A DNA stretch of 64,000 nt. Origin: Cobetia sp. cqz5-12 (GTDB lineage Bacteria > Pseudomonadota > Gammaproteobacteria > Pseudomonadales > Halomonadaceae). The position numbers were made by a program, and so were the translations under genes. The notes under the pieces are model-generated. The model was not told the DNA's origin, did not search any database, and saw nothing but the letters and a program-made list of their open reading frames with translations. Location of the stretch: positions 1,302,001 through 1,366,000 of the forward strand of contig NZ_CP044522.1 in NCBI RefSeq assembly GCF_016495405.1. Direction: 5' to 3'. Numbering within the stretch: the first letter of the stretch is position 1; every line of letters begins with the position of its first letter. Positions 8,610-18,194 of this stretch are shown one piece after another.

Positions 8610-11600
8610 TCATTCGTCGCCCATGGCGAGAAGAGACGCGTTGCCGCCGAGAGCCGTGGTGTTGACGGTACGGGTCTTCTCGGTAGCGAAGCGGTGCAGG
8701 TAGTGCGGGCCGCCGGCTTTCGGGCCAGTACCAGAGAAGCCCTGACCACCAAACGGCTGTACACCCACCACAGCACCGATGATATTCCTGTTGACGTAGA
8801 CATTACCAACACGAATTTTCTGTGCAACGGCATTAGCAAAACTTTCGTTTCGCGAATGCACGCCGAAGGTCAGGCCGTAGCCGAGGCCATTGATGGTATC
8901 GATGACCTTGTCCACTTCGCCGCCTTTCCAGGTCGCGATGTGCAGTACCGGGCCGAACTGCTCGCTTTCCAGGCTATCGATGCCGTCGATGCGCAGGGCG
9001 ATCGGCGCGACGAAGGTGCCGTGCTCGGTGATGGTCTTGTCGACGGCGGCTTCGGCGATCACGCGGCCCTGGCTGCGATATTCCTCGATGTGCTTGAGCA
9101 GACCGGCACGCGCCTCCTCGTCGATGACCGGGCCGACGTCGGTGCCCAGGTCACGCGGGTCGCCGATCTTCAGCTCGTCCATCGCGCCCTTTAGCAGGCT
9201 GATGACGCGCTCGGCGACGTCTTCCTGCACGTAGAGCACACGCAGGGCGGAACAGCGCTGACCGGCACTCTGGAAGGCGGACTGCACCACGTCATTGACG
9301 ACCTGCTCCGGCAGGGCGGTGGAGTCGACGATCATGGCGTTGAGGCCACCGGTCTCGGCGATCAGCGTCGGCAGCGGGGCGTTTTCACGCGCGGCCAGCG
9401 AGCGGTTGATGATCTGCGCGGTCTGGGTGGAGCCGGTGAAGCACACGCCAGTGATGCGCGGGTCGCTGGACAGCACGCTGCCCACGGTCGGGCCATCCCC
9501 CGGCAGCAGCTGGACGACATCGTGCGGCATGCCGGCTTCGCGCAGCAGCTCGACCACCCGGTGAGCGACCAGCGAGGTCTGCTCGGCGGGCTTGGCGACC
9601 ACGGTGTTGCCGGTGACGGCGGCGGCGACCATCTGGCCGCAGAAGATCGCGACCGGGAAGTTCCACGGGCTGATGCAGGCGAAGACACCCTTGCCACCGA
9701 GCATGATCTGGTTGTGCTCGCCGGTCGGGCCCTGCAGCTCGGTCGGCTCGGCGAAGTCGGCACGCGCACGGTTGGCGTAGTAGCGGCAGAAGTCGACCGC
9801 TTCACGGATCTCGGCGATGCCGTCGGTCAGAAGCTTGCCACCCTCGCGGGAGCACAGGGTCATCAGCTCGGCGGTGTGGGTTTCCATCAGGTCACCGAAG
9901 CGCTCGAGAATCGCGGCGCGTTCCTCGACCGGCGTCTGTTCCCAGCGCGGGAAGGCAGCCCAGGCGGCGTCGATGGCCCTGGAGGCTTCCTCGGCACTGG
10001 TCCACTGCACATGGCCCAGGGTGTCACGACGGTCGAATGGGCAGGTCACGGCCTGACGACGCTCGGCATTGACCTCGACCTCGAAGGCCAGCTGCGGACG
10101 CACGTCGTAAGTGGTGTCCATGTGCGTGGCCATCTCGTCGATCAGCGGCTGATACTGGCTATTGATGTTCAGATTGATGCCCCGTGAATTCAGGCGGTCT
10201 GCGCCATAGATGTTCGGCGGCAGCGCGATGCGTGGGTTGTGATAGGTCTTGTACTGGTTGAGCGTGACCACCGGGTGGGTGCACAGGCTCTCGACCGGCA
10301 CGCGCGGGTCGACCAGCTGGTGAACGAACGAGGAGTTGGCACCGTTCTCCAGCAGGCGACGCACCAGATACGGAAGCAGGTCCTTGTGCGCGCCGACCGG
10401 CGCATAGATACGGCACCAGGTCCCCTTGGGGGCGCGCTTGAGCGCGGCTTCATACAGGGCTTCGCCCATGCCGTGCAGACGCTGGAATTCGAACTGACGT
10501 GTCTCGCCGGCGTTGGCCACATCCAGGATGGTGCTGATGGTGTGGGCATTGTGGGTGGCGAACTGCGGGTAGATGCGGCCGCGAGTGTTCTCGGACAGCA
10601 GGAAGCGCACGCAGACCAGGTAGCTGACGTCGGTGGAGGCCTTGCGGGTGAACACCGGATAGCCTTCGACACCCAGTTCCTGGGATTCCTTGATCTCGCT
10701 GTCCCAGTAAGCGCCCTTGACCAGACGCAGCGGAATCTCGTCGCCTTGCAGGTCGGCGATGCGATTCAGGTACTGCAGGGTCGGCAGGGCACGCGTCGAG
10801 TAGGCCTGCACGACGAGGCCGAACTTGCCCCAGCCGCGGCAGGTGTCGCTCTCGTAGACGGCGCGGAACACTTCCAGCGAGATCTCGAGGCGATCGACTT
10901 CCTCGGCATCGATGGTGATGGCGACGTTCAGTTCACGGGCGATGGCGGCCAGTTCACGCACGCTTGCCACCAGCTCTTCCAGCACCTGCTCACGACGGCC
11001 AAATTCATAGCGCGGGTGCAGGGCGGACAGCTTGATGGAGACGGACGGTGACGGGGTGCCTTCCTTCAGCTTGCGCGAGGTGTCGCCGACGGTGCGGATG
11101 GCACGGGCGTAGTCGTCGAAATAGCCCTTGGCGTCGGCACGCGTGCAGGCCGCTTCGCCCAGCATGTCGTAGGAGTAGGTGTAGCCCTTGTCGAACAGCG
11201 GCTGGGAGCGCTTGAGCGCTTCCTTGATGTCACGGCCCAGCACGAACTGCTTGCCCATCACCTTCATCGCCTGGTACATGGCGCGGCGGATGACCGGCTC
11301 GCCGAGACGGTTGACCATGCGGTTGATGAAGGTGGCCGGTTTGCCGTCACCCTTGGGCAGATCCATCTTGATGACGTTGCCGGTCATCAGAAGGCCCCAG
11401 GTGGAGGCGTTGACGAACCAGGACTCGCTCTGGCCCAGGTGGGACTTCCAGTCGGCCACGCCGAGCTTGTCCTCGATCAGCGCATCGGCGGTTTCCTTGT
11501 CCGGAATGCGCAGCAGCGCTTCGGCCAGGCACATCAGCAGCACGCCTTCCTGGGTGTCGAGGCTGTACTGCTGCAGCAGCTCGTCGATGGAATCGACGGC

Positions 11601-11945
11601 GGTATCCATGGTGCGAATCTCGCGCACCAGCTCGGCCGTCTTGTCGCCGATGCGCCTGGCATCCTTGTCTTCGGCGTTCAGCAGCCCGACCAGCTCGCTG
11701 ACGTAGGCGCTTTCATCGACCAGGTAGTGGTCGCTGACGCGCGCGAACAGCGCCTCCGGAGACTGCTGCCAGGTGCTGGCGGCCAGCATCTGGTCACTGC
11801 GCAGGATGTTGTCCTTGAGCACATTGCCCTTGAGCACCCCTTGCTTGCCGTTTGTCGAGGACTGGGGGGACGTGGCTGTGGACGTGGCCGAGGCGATCGC
11901 GGCATTCACTGCACTGGACTGATCGGAGGGAGTGGAGGTGGTCAT
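8610..11945 (-). CDS. putA: Bifunctional proline dehydrogenase / L-glutamate gamma-semialdehyde dehydrogenase PutA
   Basis: 1111 aa. The proline dehydrogenase barrel covers about residues 200-570 (RLVKGAYWDSEIK near 410). The aldehyde dehydrogenase domain covers about 640-1090, with FTGSTQTAQ and the catalytic cysteine in SAGQRCSALRVLY. It oxidises proline to glutamate in two channelled steps with FAD and NAD+. There is no N-terminal ribbon-helix-helix segment like that of the 1320-aa E. coli protein, so it should not repress itself. Control may come from the AraC-type gene upstream. The first 35 residues are Ser/Ala-rich and poorly conserved in type. Confidence 0.95.
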   Translation of the reverse strand: MTTSTPSDQSSAVNAAIASATSTATSPQSSTNGKQGVLKGNVLKDNILRSDQMLAASTWQQSPEALFARVSDHYLVDESAYVSELVGLLNAEDKDARRIGDKTAELVREIRTMDTAVDSIDELLQQYSLDTQEGVLLMCLAEALLRIPDKETADALIEDKLGVADWKSHLGQSESWFVNASTWGLLMTGNVIKMDLPKGDGKPATFINRMVNRLGEPVIRRAMYQAMKVMGKQFVLGRDIKEALKRSQPLFDKGYTYSYDMLGEAACTRADAKGYFDDYARAIRTVGDTSRKLKEGTPSPSVSIKLSALHPRYEFGRREQVLEELVASVRELAAIARELNVAITIDAEEVDRLEISLEVFRAVYESDTCRGWGKFGLVVQAYSTRALPTLQYLNRIADLQGDEIPLRLVKGAYWDSEIKESQELGVEGYPVFTRKASTDVSYLVCVRFLLSENTRGRIYPQFATHNAHTISTILDVANAGETRQFEFQRLHGMGEALYEAALKRAPKGTWCRIYAPVGAHKDLLPYLVRRLLENGANSSFVHQLVDPRVPVESLCTHPVVTLNQYKTYHNPRIALPPNIYGADRLNSRGINLNINSQYQPLIDEMATHMDTTYDVRPQLAFEVEVNAERRQAVTCPFDRRDTLGHVQWTSAEEASRAIDAAWAAFPRWEQTPVEERAAILERFGDLMETHTAELMTLCSREGGKLLTDGIAEIREAVDFCRYYANRARADFAEPTELQGPTGEHNQIMLGGKGVFACISPWNFPVAIFCGQMVAAAVTGNTVVAKPAEQTSLVAHRVVELLREAGMPHDVVQLLPGDGPTVGSVLSSDPRITGVCFTGSTQTAQIINRSLAARENAPLPTLIAETGGLNAMIVDSTALPEQVVNDVVQSAFQSAGQRCSALRVLYVQEDVAERVISLLKGAMDELKIGDPRDLGTDVGPVIDEEARAGLLKHIEEYRSQGRVIAEAAVDKTITEHGTFVAPIALRIDGIDSLESEQFGPVLHIATWKGGEVDKVIDTINGLGYGLTFGVHSRNESFANAVAQKIRVGNVYVNRNIIGAVVGVQPFGGQGFSGTGPKAGGPHYLHRFATEKTRTVNTTALGGNASLLAMGDE

Positions 11946-12287
11946 GGTGCGAACCCCTTGCTGCTGGGCGTCGAAGCGCCGAATGGGATTGCCGAGTCAC
12001 AGCGCCGGGAGTGATGCAGAACGCATCAGAAAGCGCGACAGCGGCACGTCTGGATGTATGACTGAGAATGTAGGGTGGCGCAGGGGGGCGGGTCTTTCCA
12101 ATTTCTCGGCTGCGCATGTCAAATTCACGGGCATGTCAGAAAAGTGACACGCTTCTCCGACCTTTGTCGAAGGCTGTGCCGCGAAATGACGCGATCTTGT
12201 TATACCAAGGTCGCAGAGGGTTGAAGGTGAATTGGCTTGCAGCAGACGGTGGGAGCGTCGTTGAACGGCGTGCGCCTCCCAAGGGGC

Positions 12288-12359
12288 GTACCTCTAAAAG
12301 GGATGTACTTCTAAAAGGTATGTCCTTCTAAAAAGGACATGCTTCCTCGAGAGGAGCAT
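12288..12359. repeat. Degenerate 17-19 bp tandem repeats
   Basis: Units start at 12288, 12305, 12322 and 12341. The first two follow GTAC(C/T)TCTAAAAGG(G/T)AT. The third and fourth become self-complementary (GTCCTT..AAGGAC and GCTTCCTCGAGAGGAGC), so they can fold as hairpins. They lie in the 578-bp gene-free spacer between the AraC-type gene and putA, on the putA promoter side. Confidence 0.7.
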
Positions 12360-12364
12360 TTTTT

Positions 12365-12424
12365 GAGAGGGGCGTTTTGGAGAGGGTCGTTCTGGAGAGG
12401 GCTGTATTGGAGAGAGCGTTCAAA
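12365..12424. repeat. 15-bp tandem repeats, four units
   Basis: Units at 12365, 12380, 12395 and 12410, consensus GAGAGGG(T/C)CGTTTTG, each exactly 15 bp with a few substitutions. They directly follow the 17-19 bp repeats. The rest of the spacer (11946-12523) shows no gene. Confidence 0.75.
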
Positions 12425-12523
12425 AGAGCGGCGTGTCAGAAACAAGGACGTGCAAGAGAGAAGCGAAAGCAATGGCTGGAACGCGGTTAGGCACGCGATC
12501 ATCACCAGCTCCTGCCAACTCGA

Positions 12524-13282
12524 TCAGGACTTGCGCAGTGCCGAAGGCGGGAAGCCGAGATGCTTGCGGAAGGCGTGGGAAAGGGCGCTCTGGTTGGCAA
12601 AGCCGCAGCGATCCGCGATCTGGGACAGGGAAAGCTCGCTGGTGCCCAGCAGATGGCGTGCCTCTTCCAGCCGACGGCGCAGCAGATACTGATAGGGCGA
12701 AAGGCCGGTCAGGACGCGGAAGCGCTCGCTGAAATGCTGCTCGGAGAGATGCGACTGGCGGGCAAGATCCGCCACGCTCAGGCGCTGGCCGAGATTGGCG
12801 TCGATGAAGCGGTTGAGCGCGACCAGATCCAGCTGACGGCCACTGGTGCTCAGCGCGCTCATCGGCTCTTCGATGCGGGTGTTCAGGCAGGCGAGGAAGG
12901 TGGCGGCGAGCAGATCACCCGGTGCCTGCTGGTAATCGTTGACTTCCGCGAGCATGAATTCGAGATAGCCGCGCAGGCGAGTGTCCAGCGTGAAGAAGCG
13001 CGGACGTTCGAACAGACGCTTGAGCTCGCGGTGATGGCCGGTCAGGTAGGGCGCATCATCGGGCAGGTCGAGAATCAGCTGGCGGTTCTCGCCGATGCCC
13101 GCGTAGTAATGGACATGATCGGCCGGCACGATGCAGCCGGTCAGCGGGCGAATCTCGCCGCCCTGGCCCTCGATCTCGAATTCGGCCAGGCCATCGAGGC
13201 CGATCACCAATTGGTGATAGCTGTGATCATGGTGCTCACGCAGGTTAGAGAGCGGGATCAGGCGCATCTCGCTGGCGGCCAT
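12524..13282 (-). CDS. AraC-family transcriptional regulator, candidate regulator of putA
   Basis: 252 aa. A small cupin-type sensor domain comes first (HHDHSYHQLVIGLDG, about 16-60). A double helix-turn-helix AraC domain follows at about 150-250 (LSVADLARQSHLSEQHFSERF, then SLSQIADRCGFANQSALSHAF). In pseudomonads the AraC-type PruR activates proline utilisation; this gene's place just upstream of putA, on the same strand, fits that role by inference. Its start codon overlaps the stop of the upstream 121-aa gene (TGATG), so the pair is translationally coupled. Confidence 0.85.
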   Translation of the reverse strand: MAASEMRLIPLSNLREHHDHSYHQLVIGLDGLAEFEIEGQGGEIRPLTGCIVPADHVHYYAGIGENRQLILDLPDDAPYLTGHHRELKRLFERPRFFTLDTRLRGYLEFMLAEVNDYQQAPGDLLAATFLACLNTRIEEPMSALSTSGRQLDLVALNRFIDANLGQRLSVADLARQSHLSEQHFSERFRVLTGLSPYQYLLRRRLEEARHLLGTSELSLSQIADRCGFANQSALSHAFRKHLGFPPSALRKS

Positions 13283-13647
13283 CAGGCGCGAGTCTCCGCG
13301 ACACCGGTGCGGGCACGCAGATGGCCCAGCAGCACGTTGAGCTCATCACGACCGGCGCGCGAGAACAGCGCACCGCCCTGGGCCAGCTGCCACGGCCTGG
13401 CATGGTTGTCGAAGATGCCCTGGCAGCGGCGACGCAGACTCTCCAGATACTCATCATGGCGAATCGGGTAGCCGATCACGCTGTGCCACTCGTTCTCGTT
13501 GATCTCGCCGCTGATCGCCTGGTCCAGTACGCGGGCGATATCGCTGTAGTCGGTACGAAAGCGCGGCGTACGCGACATCATCAGCATGGCCACGGTGCCG
13601 ACGGTGACGATCAGGCAGACCACGAAGGTGATGATGAAGATGGACAT
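13282..13647 (-). CDS. Hypothetical small membrane protein coupled to the AraC regulator
   Basis: 121 aa. One N-terminal membrane helix (MSIFIITFVVCLIVTVGTVAML) precedes a cytoplasmic-type domain with a possible conserved core (ENEWHSVIGYPIRHDEYLESL). I placed the start at the Met that begins the helix; upstream in-frame codons give an unlikely leader. Its stop overlaps the AraC start. I do not recognise a family. A membrane-linked partner of the regulator is only a guess from the coupling. Confidence 0.7.
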   Translation of the reverse strand: MSIFIITFVVCLIVTVGTVAMLMMSRTPRFRTDYSDIARVLDQAISGEINENEWHSVIGYPIRHDEYLESLRRRCQGIFDNHARPWQLAQGGALFSRAGRDELNVLLGHLRARTGVAETRA

Positions 13648-13847
13648 GAGCGAACCTTGTGCGGACGTAACCGGAAATAGTGTCGTAGAGCACCATTCTA
13701 CCACGCTGCACGGCCAGTATCGTCAGTGCGACAGGCGCGTCATGTTCTGTCTGTCAGAACGTTATGGCATGATTCAAGTCCATTGAGGCGGCATGGCGCA
13801 CCTCGCCTGCCGGCCTCGTTCTTCACCTGCCGTGGGAGTCCCGCCGC

Positions 13848-14513
13848 ATGGCCAATCAACGTGTGGAAGCGGTCGAGCGTGCGTTGACGCTGCTGGAAGC
13901 CTTTACCCCCGCGACGCCTCGCCTGACGCTCAATGAGCTGGCGCAGGCCAGTGGTTTCTACAAGAGCACGATCCTGCGGCTGATGGGTTCGCTTGAGCAC
14001 TTCGGCTATGTGGCGCGTGACAGCCACGGCATCTATTCCATCGGCGCGGCGCTGGGGCGTTTTGCCCAACTGGCACCGGCGTTGCCGGCCCGCGAGGCTC
14101 AGCTGCGCGGCTGGTTGGCGGCGCTGAATGCTGCCAGTGGCGAGACGGCCAGCCTGATGCTGGTCGAGCATGGCCCCCAGGCCGAGGCGCGACCGGTGGA
14201 GGGCGTGACACGCCCGCGTCAGGCGATGTGCCAGTACGCGCATGTCAGCCAGTGGCCGCTGCGTCATCAGCTGGAGGAAGGCGAGCTGGTCGATGAGGCG
14301 CTGTCCGCCTTGCTGCAGCAGTGTGTCGACAGTGGCGAGATCGAGACCGGCGAAGCCGCCGGCCTGTCGGTAGCCGCGCTGGCGGTCAGCGTCGCCCAGC
14401 ATCACGACGAGGGGCTGGCACCGGCGGAAGTCATCGTGCTCAGTGGCCCGACGGCGCGCCTGACGCCTGCCCAGGCCCACCACCTGCTCACGCAGTGGCA
14501 GCAGGGCGACTGA
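13848..14513 (+). CDS. IclR-family transcriptional regulator (short)
   Basis: 221 aa, about 30 residues shorter than typical IclR proteins. The winged helix occupies residues 1-65 (VERALTLLEAF, then LTLNELAQASGFYKSTILRLMGSLEHFGYV). The effector domain is abbreviated but keeps a C-terminal segment ending in VAALAVSVAQ. It is divergent from the AraC-side genes and convergent with the tct operon downstream. It may control that operon's organic-acid uptake, though operator sites were not identified. Confidence 0.85.
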   Translation: MANQRVEAVERALTLLEAFTPATPRLTLNELAQASGFYKSTILRLMGSLEHFGYVARDSHGIYSIGAALGRFAQLAPALPAREAQLRGWLAALNAASGETASLMLVEHGPQAEARPVEGVTRPRQAMCQYAHVSQWPLRHQLEEGELVDEALSALLQQCVDSGEIETGEAAGLSVAALAVSVAQHHDEGLAPAEVIVLSGPTARLTPAQAHHLLTQWQQGD

Positions 14514-14556
14514 CTAGGCGACTCGCCAGTGACACGTTGTGGGAAGCTCTGAAATG

Positions 14557-14592
14557 ACGACGCCCCCGTCGGGAAACCGGCGGGGGCGTCGT
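14557..14592. terminator. Terminator between iclR-type gene and tctA
   Basis: Inverted repeat ACGACGCCCCCG / CGGGGGCGTCGT between convergent genes; it can act on both strands. Confidence 0.75.
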
Positions 14593-14626
14593 GTCTTGCG
14601 GGTCGCTTGCCATGCAAGCGCCTGGA

Positions 14627-16147
14627 TCAGGCGTCAGTGGCAGCCTTGGCGGCACTCATGCGGCGACGCAGGATGGGGCCGACGATCACCGGCAGCAGCA
14701 GACCGGCGATGGCGATGCACCACAGGGTCACGGCTAGCGGGCTGCCGATCAGGATGGTCCAGTCGCCGTCGGACAGCTGCATGGCGTGACGCAGGTTCTT
14801 CTCCATCTCCGGCCCCAGCAGCATGCCGAGAATGACAGGCACCAGCGGGATATCCAGCTTGCGCAGGAAGTAGCCGGCGACCCCGAAGGCGACCATGAAG
14901 TACAGGTCGAAGGTCGAGTGGCTGATGGAGTAGATGCCCACGAAGGCGACCATGGTCACCACCGGCAGCAGGTACTTGGGCGGCACGGACAGCAGCTTGA
15001 CGAAGATGCCGACCATCGGGATGTTCATCAGCAGCAGGATGACGTTACCGATCAGCAGCGCCGCGATCACGCCCCACACGATGTCGCCGTGCTGGGTGAA
15101 CATCAGCGGGCCCGGGGTGATGTTGAGCGAGATCAGCATCGCCAGCAGTACCGCCGTGGTACCGGAGCCCGGCACGCCCAGCGTCAGCATCGGCACCAGC
15201 GCGCCAGAGGCGGCACCGTTGTTGCCGGCTTCCGGGGCGGCCACGCCGCGCGGGTCACCTTCACCGAAGTTGCCCTTCTTGCCGACGACCTTCTTCTCCA
15301 GGGTATAGCTGATGAAGCTGCCCAGCGACGCACCGGCACCCGGCAGTACGCCGGAAATGAAGCCCAGCACGCCACCGCGGAAGGAGGTCGGTAGGATGGC
15401 GACGATATCCTTCAGCTTCAGGGTCATCTTGTTCATGGCGATCATCGGCTTGCCTTCACCGGCATGCTGCTCGATGAAGAACAGCAGCTCCGAGATGGCG
15501 AACAGACCGACGATGGCGATGATGAAGTCGATGCCCTCGAACAGCTCCAGCACATCGAAGGTGTAGCGCTGGGTGCCGGTAGAGGCATCGATGCCGACCG
15601 TGGCGATCATCAGGCCGATGGCGGCTGCCATGATGGTCTTGACCGGATTCTTGCCGGTGATGCCGCCCAGGGTCGCGAAGGCCAGCACGAACAGCGCGAA
15701 GTATTCCGCCGGACCGAAGGTCAGCGCGAAGCTGGCCAGCCACGGCGCCATCACGATCAGGCCGATGGTGGCGATCAGGCTGCCGATGAAGGAGGCGATC
15801 GCCGAGATGGCCATCGCTTCGGCGGCCTTGCCTTTCTGGGCCATCGGATAGCCATCGAGACAGGTCATCATCGCCGGCTCATCGCCCGGGATGTTGAGCA
15901 GGATCGAGGAGATGCGCCCGCCGTACATGGCGCCGGCGTAGACCGAGGTCAGCAGGATCAGCGAGGTTTCCGGGCTCAGGCCCAGGGTGAAGGCCAGCGG
16001 AATCAGGATGGCCACACCATTGGCCGGGCCCAGGCCCGGCAGCGCGCCGATCAGGGTGCCCAGGAAGGCCCCCAGCACGGCGAACATCAGATTCTCTGGC
16101 TGCAGGGCGATGCCGAAGCCCTGCATCAAGAAGCCAAGACTTTCCAT
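14627..16147 (-). CDS. tctA: Tripartite tricarboxylate transporter, large permease TctA
   Basis: 506 aa, the normal TctA length, with about 11-12 helices. Family signatures are GALPGLGPANGVAILIPL and GVPGSGTTAVLLAML, two Gly/Pro-rich re-entrant repeats. It forms the proton- or Na+-coupled channel for a carboxylate delivered by the TctC protein. The gene is last in the operon; its start overlaps the tctB stop by one base. Confidence 0.93.
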   Translation of the reverse strand: MESLGFLMQGFGIALQPENLMFAVLGAFLGTLIGALPGLGPANGVAILIPLAFTLGLSPETSLILLTSVYAGAMYGGRISSILLNIPGDEPAMMTCLDGYPMAQKGKAAEAMAISAIASFIGSLIATIGLIVMAPWLASFALTFGPAEYFALFVLAFATLGGITGKNPVKTIMAAAIGLMIATVGIDASTGTQRYTFDVLELFEGIDFIIAIVGLFAISELLFFIEQHAGEGKPMIAMNKMTLKLKDIVAILPTSFRGGVLGFISGVLPGAGASLGSFISYTLEKKVVGKKGNFGEGDPRGVAAPEAGNNGAASGALVPMLTLGVPGSGTTAVLLAMLISLNITPGPLMFTQHGDIVWGVIAALLIGNVILLLMNIPMVGIFVKLLSVPPKYLLPVVTMVAFVGIYSISHSTFDLYFMVAFGVAGYFLRKLDIPLVPVILGMLLGPEMEKNLRHAMQLSDGDWTILIGSPLAVTLWCIAIAGLLLPVIVGPILRRRMSAAKAATDA

Positions 16148-16584
16148 TACGCCACCTCCAGGATGCCCAGCGGCAGTGGTAGCTCAAGCACGAAGTTGAA
16201 CAGGGCGAAGACGACGATGCCGCCGATCAGGCCTGTCACGTAAGCGCGAACCGGCTTGGAGCCCATGCGCCAGCACAGGGTGCCGACAGCGAGGGTGGTC
16301 GTGACGGTGAAGCCCAGCGGCTCAAGCAGTGCGGTATAGAGGCACAGGATGACGATGGCCAGCACCATCTCGGCGCCGGTGCGGCTCCACGGCCATTGCT
16401 GGTCCGGGTCGGGGCGCATGATCAGATACAGGCTGCTCAGCGCCAGCACGATCGAGAGTACCGTGGGGAAGGTTTCGGGCCCGATGGACTCGGCCCCGCC
16501 GAAGGGTTCGGGGAACTGCTGGGCACCCCAGCCGTACGCGACGGCCAGGGTGAGCATCAGCAGACCAAAGATGCGGTCATTCAT
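16147..16584 (-). CDS. tctB: Tripartite tricarboxylate transporter, small permease TctB
   Basis: 145 aa with four predicted helices. It is the small membrane subunit that pairs with TctA. Start and stop overlap its neighbours by one base on both sides, so tctC, tctB and tctA are one translational unit. Confidence 0.9.
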   Translation of the reverse strand: MNDRIFGLLMLTLAVAYGWGAQQFPEPFGGAESIGPETFPTVLSIVLALSSLYLIMRPDPDQQWPWSRTGAEMVLAIVILCLYTALLEPLGFTVTTTLAVGTLCWRMGSKPVRAYVTGLIGGIVVFALFNFVLELPLPLGILEVA

Positions 16585-17570
16585 CAGCGAATCAGCCCAA
16601 TGTCCTTGGAGAGCGTCTGGATGTCCTTGATCTGCGCCTTCACGAAGGCATCAAACTCGGCACCCGATTTGTGGAACGGCATCAGGCCGCTCTTGGTCAT
16701 CACGTCTTTCCATTCTTCGCTTTCATAGACGCTGTCCAGCGTGGTGGTCCAGTACTGCTCGGCATCGTCGCTGACGCCGGCCGGGATGTAGAAGCCGCGC
16801 CAGTTGGGGGCGACGGCATCGATGCCCTGTTCGCGAGCGGTCGGCACGTCAGCCAGCTTGCCCGGCAGGCGCTCTTCTGAGAGCACGGCCAGCACCTTCA
16901 GGTCGCCGGATTCCATGAAGCCCTGAATCTCGGAGATATCACCGGTGAAGGCCTGCACGTGGCCGCCGACGACCTGGGTGATGGCTTCGCCGCCGTTGTT
17001 GTAGGACAGGTAGGAGACCTTGGGCAGGTTCTCGACATCGGCTGCCTGGGCGGCGATCAGCACCTTGAGGTGATCCCAGCCACCTGCGGCACTGCCGCCG
17101 GCGAACTTGACGGATTTCGGGTCTTTCTTCAGCGCGTCCATCACCTCGCTCAAGGTGTTGTACGGCGAATCCTTGGAGACGGCGATGGCGCCGTAGTCCG
17201 CGCCCAGTGCGCCGATCCACTCGACCTGGTCCTGATTCATGCCCGGGAACTGGCCCTGGGCCAGACGGGTGGTGGTCGCGGTGGAGGCGGCCACCAGCAG
17301 CTGTTCGTCACCGGCGCGCTTGGAGACGGTGTGCGCGAAGGCGACGCCGCCACCGGCACCGGCCATGTTGATGGTCTGCACGTTGCCCGGCACGAAATCG
17401 AGTTCAGACAGGATCTTGCCGACGCTGCGGCAGGTGAAGTCCCAACCGCCGCCCGGGTCAGCCGGGGCGATGCAGTCAACCTTGCCTTTCGGTTCGAAGG
17501 CGAAGGCCTGGGCGGACATGGCGGTGACCACCGCAGCTGTCAGGAGTTTGAGTGTCATATGACGTGTCAT
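16584..17570 (-). CDS. tctC: Tripartite tricarboxylate transporter substrate-binding protein TctC (Bug family)
   Basis: 328 aa. A signal peptide (MTRHMTLKLLTAAVVTAMSAQAFA) is followed by the Bug opening IAPADPGGGWDFTCRSVG and by the ligand-loop motifs PNWRGFYIPAG. It binds a carboxylate in the periplasm for TctAB. I chose the start at 17570 because GAGGT lies 5 nt upstream; the longer frame starting at 17609 adds a leader that spoils the signal peptide. It is the first gene of the operon. Confidence 0.92.
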   Translation of the reverse strand: MTRHMTLKLLTAAVVTAMSAQAFAFEPKGKVDCIAPADPGGGWDFTCRSVGKILSELDFVPGNVQTINMAGAGGGVAFAHTVSKRAGDEQLLVAASTATTTRLAQGQFPGMNQDQVEWIGALGADYGAIAVSKDSPYNTLSEVMDALKKDPKSVKFAGGSAAGGWDHLKVLIAAQAADVENLPKVSYLSYNNGGEAITQVVGGHVQAFTGDISEIQGFMESGDLKVLAVLSEERLPGKLADVPTAREQGIDAVAPNWRGFYIPAGVSDDAEQYWTTTLDSVYESEEWKDVMTKSGLMPFHKSGAEFDAFVKAQIKDIQTLSKDIGLIR

Positions 17571-18194
17571 GGCGACCTCTAGTGTTATTGGATTGTGGTA
17601 GCGGCACATGTCGTGGGTCAGGCGCTGGCAGCGGTTGAGCGAGAAGCTCGCCCTGCAGCCGCGAACCTGACAGCAACCTTACAATTCTGTAAGGCGGAAC
17701 TTTGTTCTGTATGGTGAAATTAGACTGCCCCCTGATGGCTCGCAAGATACCCATTCGTCGCACCGACCTTGGTCGAAAGGGGTGTTTGCGCACCTTTGCG
17801 GTGCATTTTTGTGAATGATCCGCCTGGATATCGTGTCGGAATCTGGCGGTGTCCAGCGCTCTCCTGCTCCTGTTTCGCTCCTCTCTTGCTCCTGTTTTGC
17901 TCCTGTTTCGCTGCGTTCTTGCTCCTGATTCGCTCCGCTCCTGTTTCTCTCTCGCTTGTCTTTCATGCCTCCCTCGCTCCTCTCCCATCAGGCCCGAGCG
18001 AGGCGCTTGCGCTAGCCGCGTGAGCTGTTCGTCCATGGGGCCATGGCTTGCCTGTCGTGTTTGAAACGTTATACGGCGTTGCAGCAGAAGCGTGGCCCTC
18101 GGGCTTTGGTCTAGCGTGTAGCCGGTGGCCAGACTGCGTGCTGACCGGGTGCCATCGGCAATCGTGCAAGGGGACAGGGGAGGGGAGAAGACTC
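17571..18194. other. 624-bp divergent spacer upstream of tctC
   Basis: Separates leftward tctC from the rightward MFS gene. It holds the GCTCCTGTTTC repeat cluster (17866-17947) and an AT-richer part near 17690-17730 that probably contains the tctC promoter. Frames on both strands are compositional by-products of the repeats; I see no gene. Confidence 0.5.
17866..17947. repeat. Five copies of GCTCCTGTTTC
   Basis: 11-mers at 17866, 17888, 17899, 17921 and 17937; two of the five differ at one base. Spacings are 22, 11, 22 and 16 bp. In the tctC direction the unit reads GAAACAGGAGC. Spacings of 11 and 22 bp are near one and two helical turns, as for a regulator binding one DNA face, but simple repeat expansion would look the same. 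Confidence 0.7.

Noticed and set aside
8201..8839. Short frames between putA and putP
   Set aside because: No ribosome sites; mutually overlapping on both strands.
11932..12505. Small frames over the putA upstream repeats
   Set aside because: Repeat translations (RGSFWRGLYWRE and the like), not genes.
17679..18036. Arg/Glu/Ser-rich leftward frames over the 11-mer repeats
   Set aside because: Their sequence is a translation of the repeats (for example RSETGAKQEQ); no start signals.
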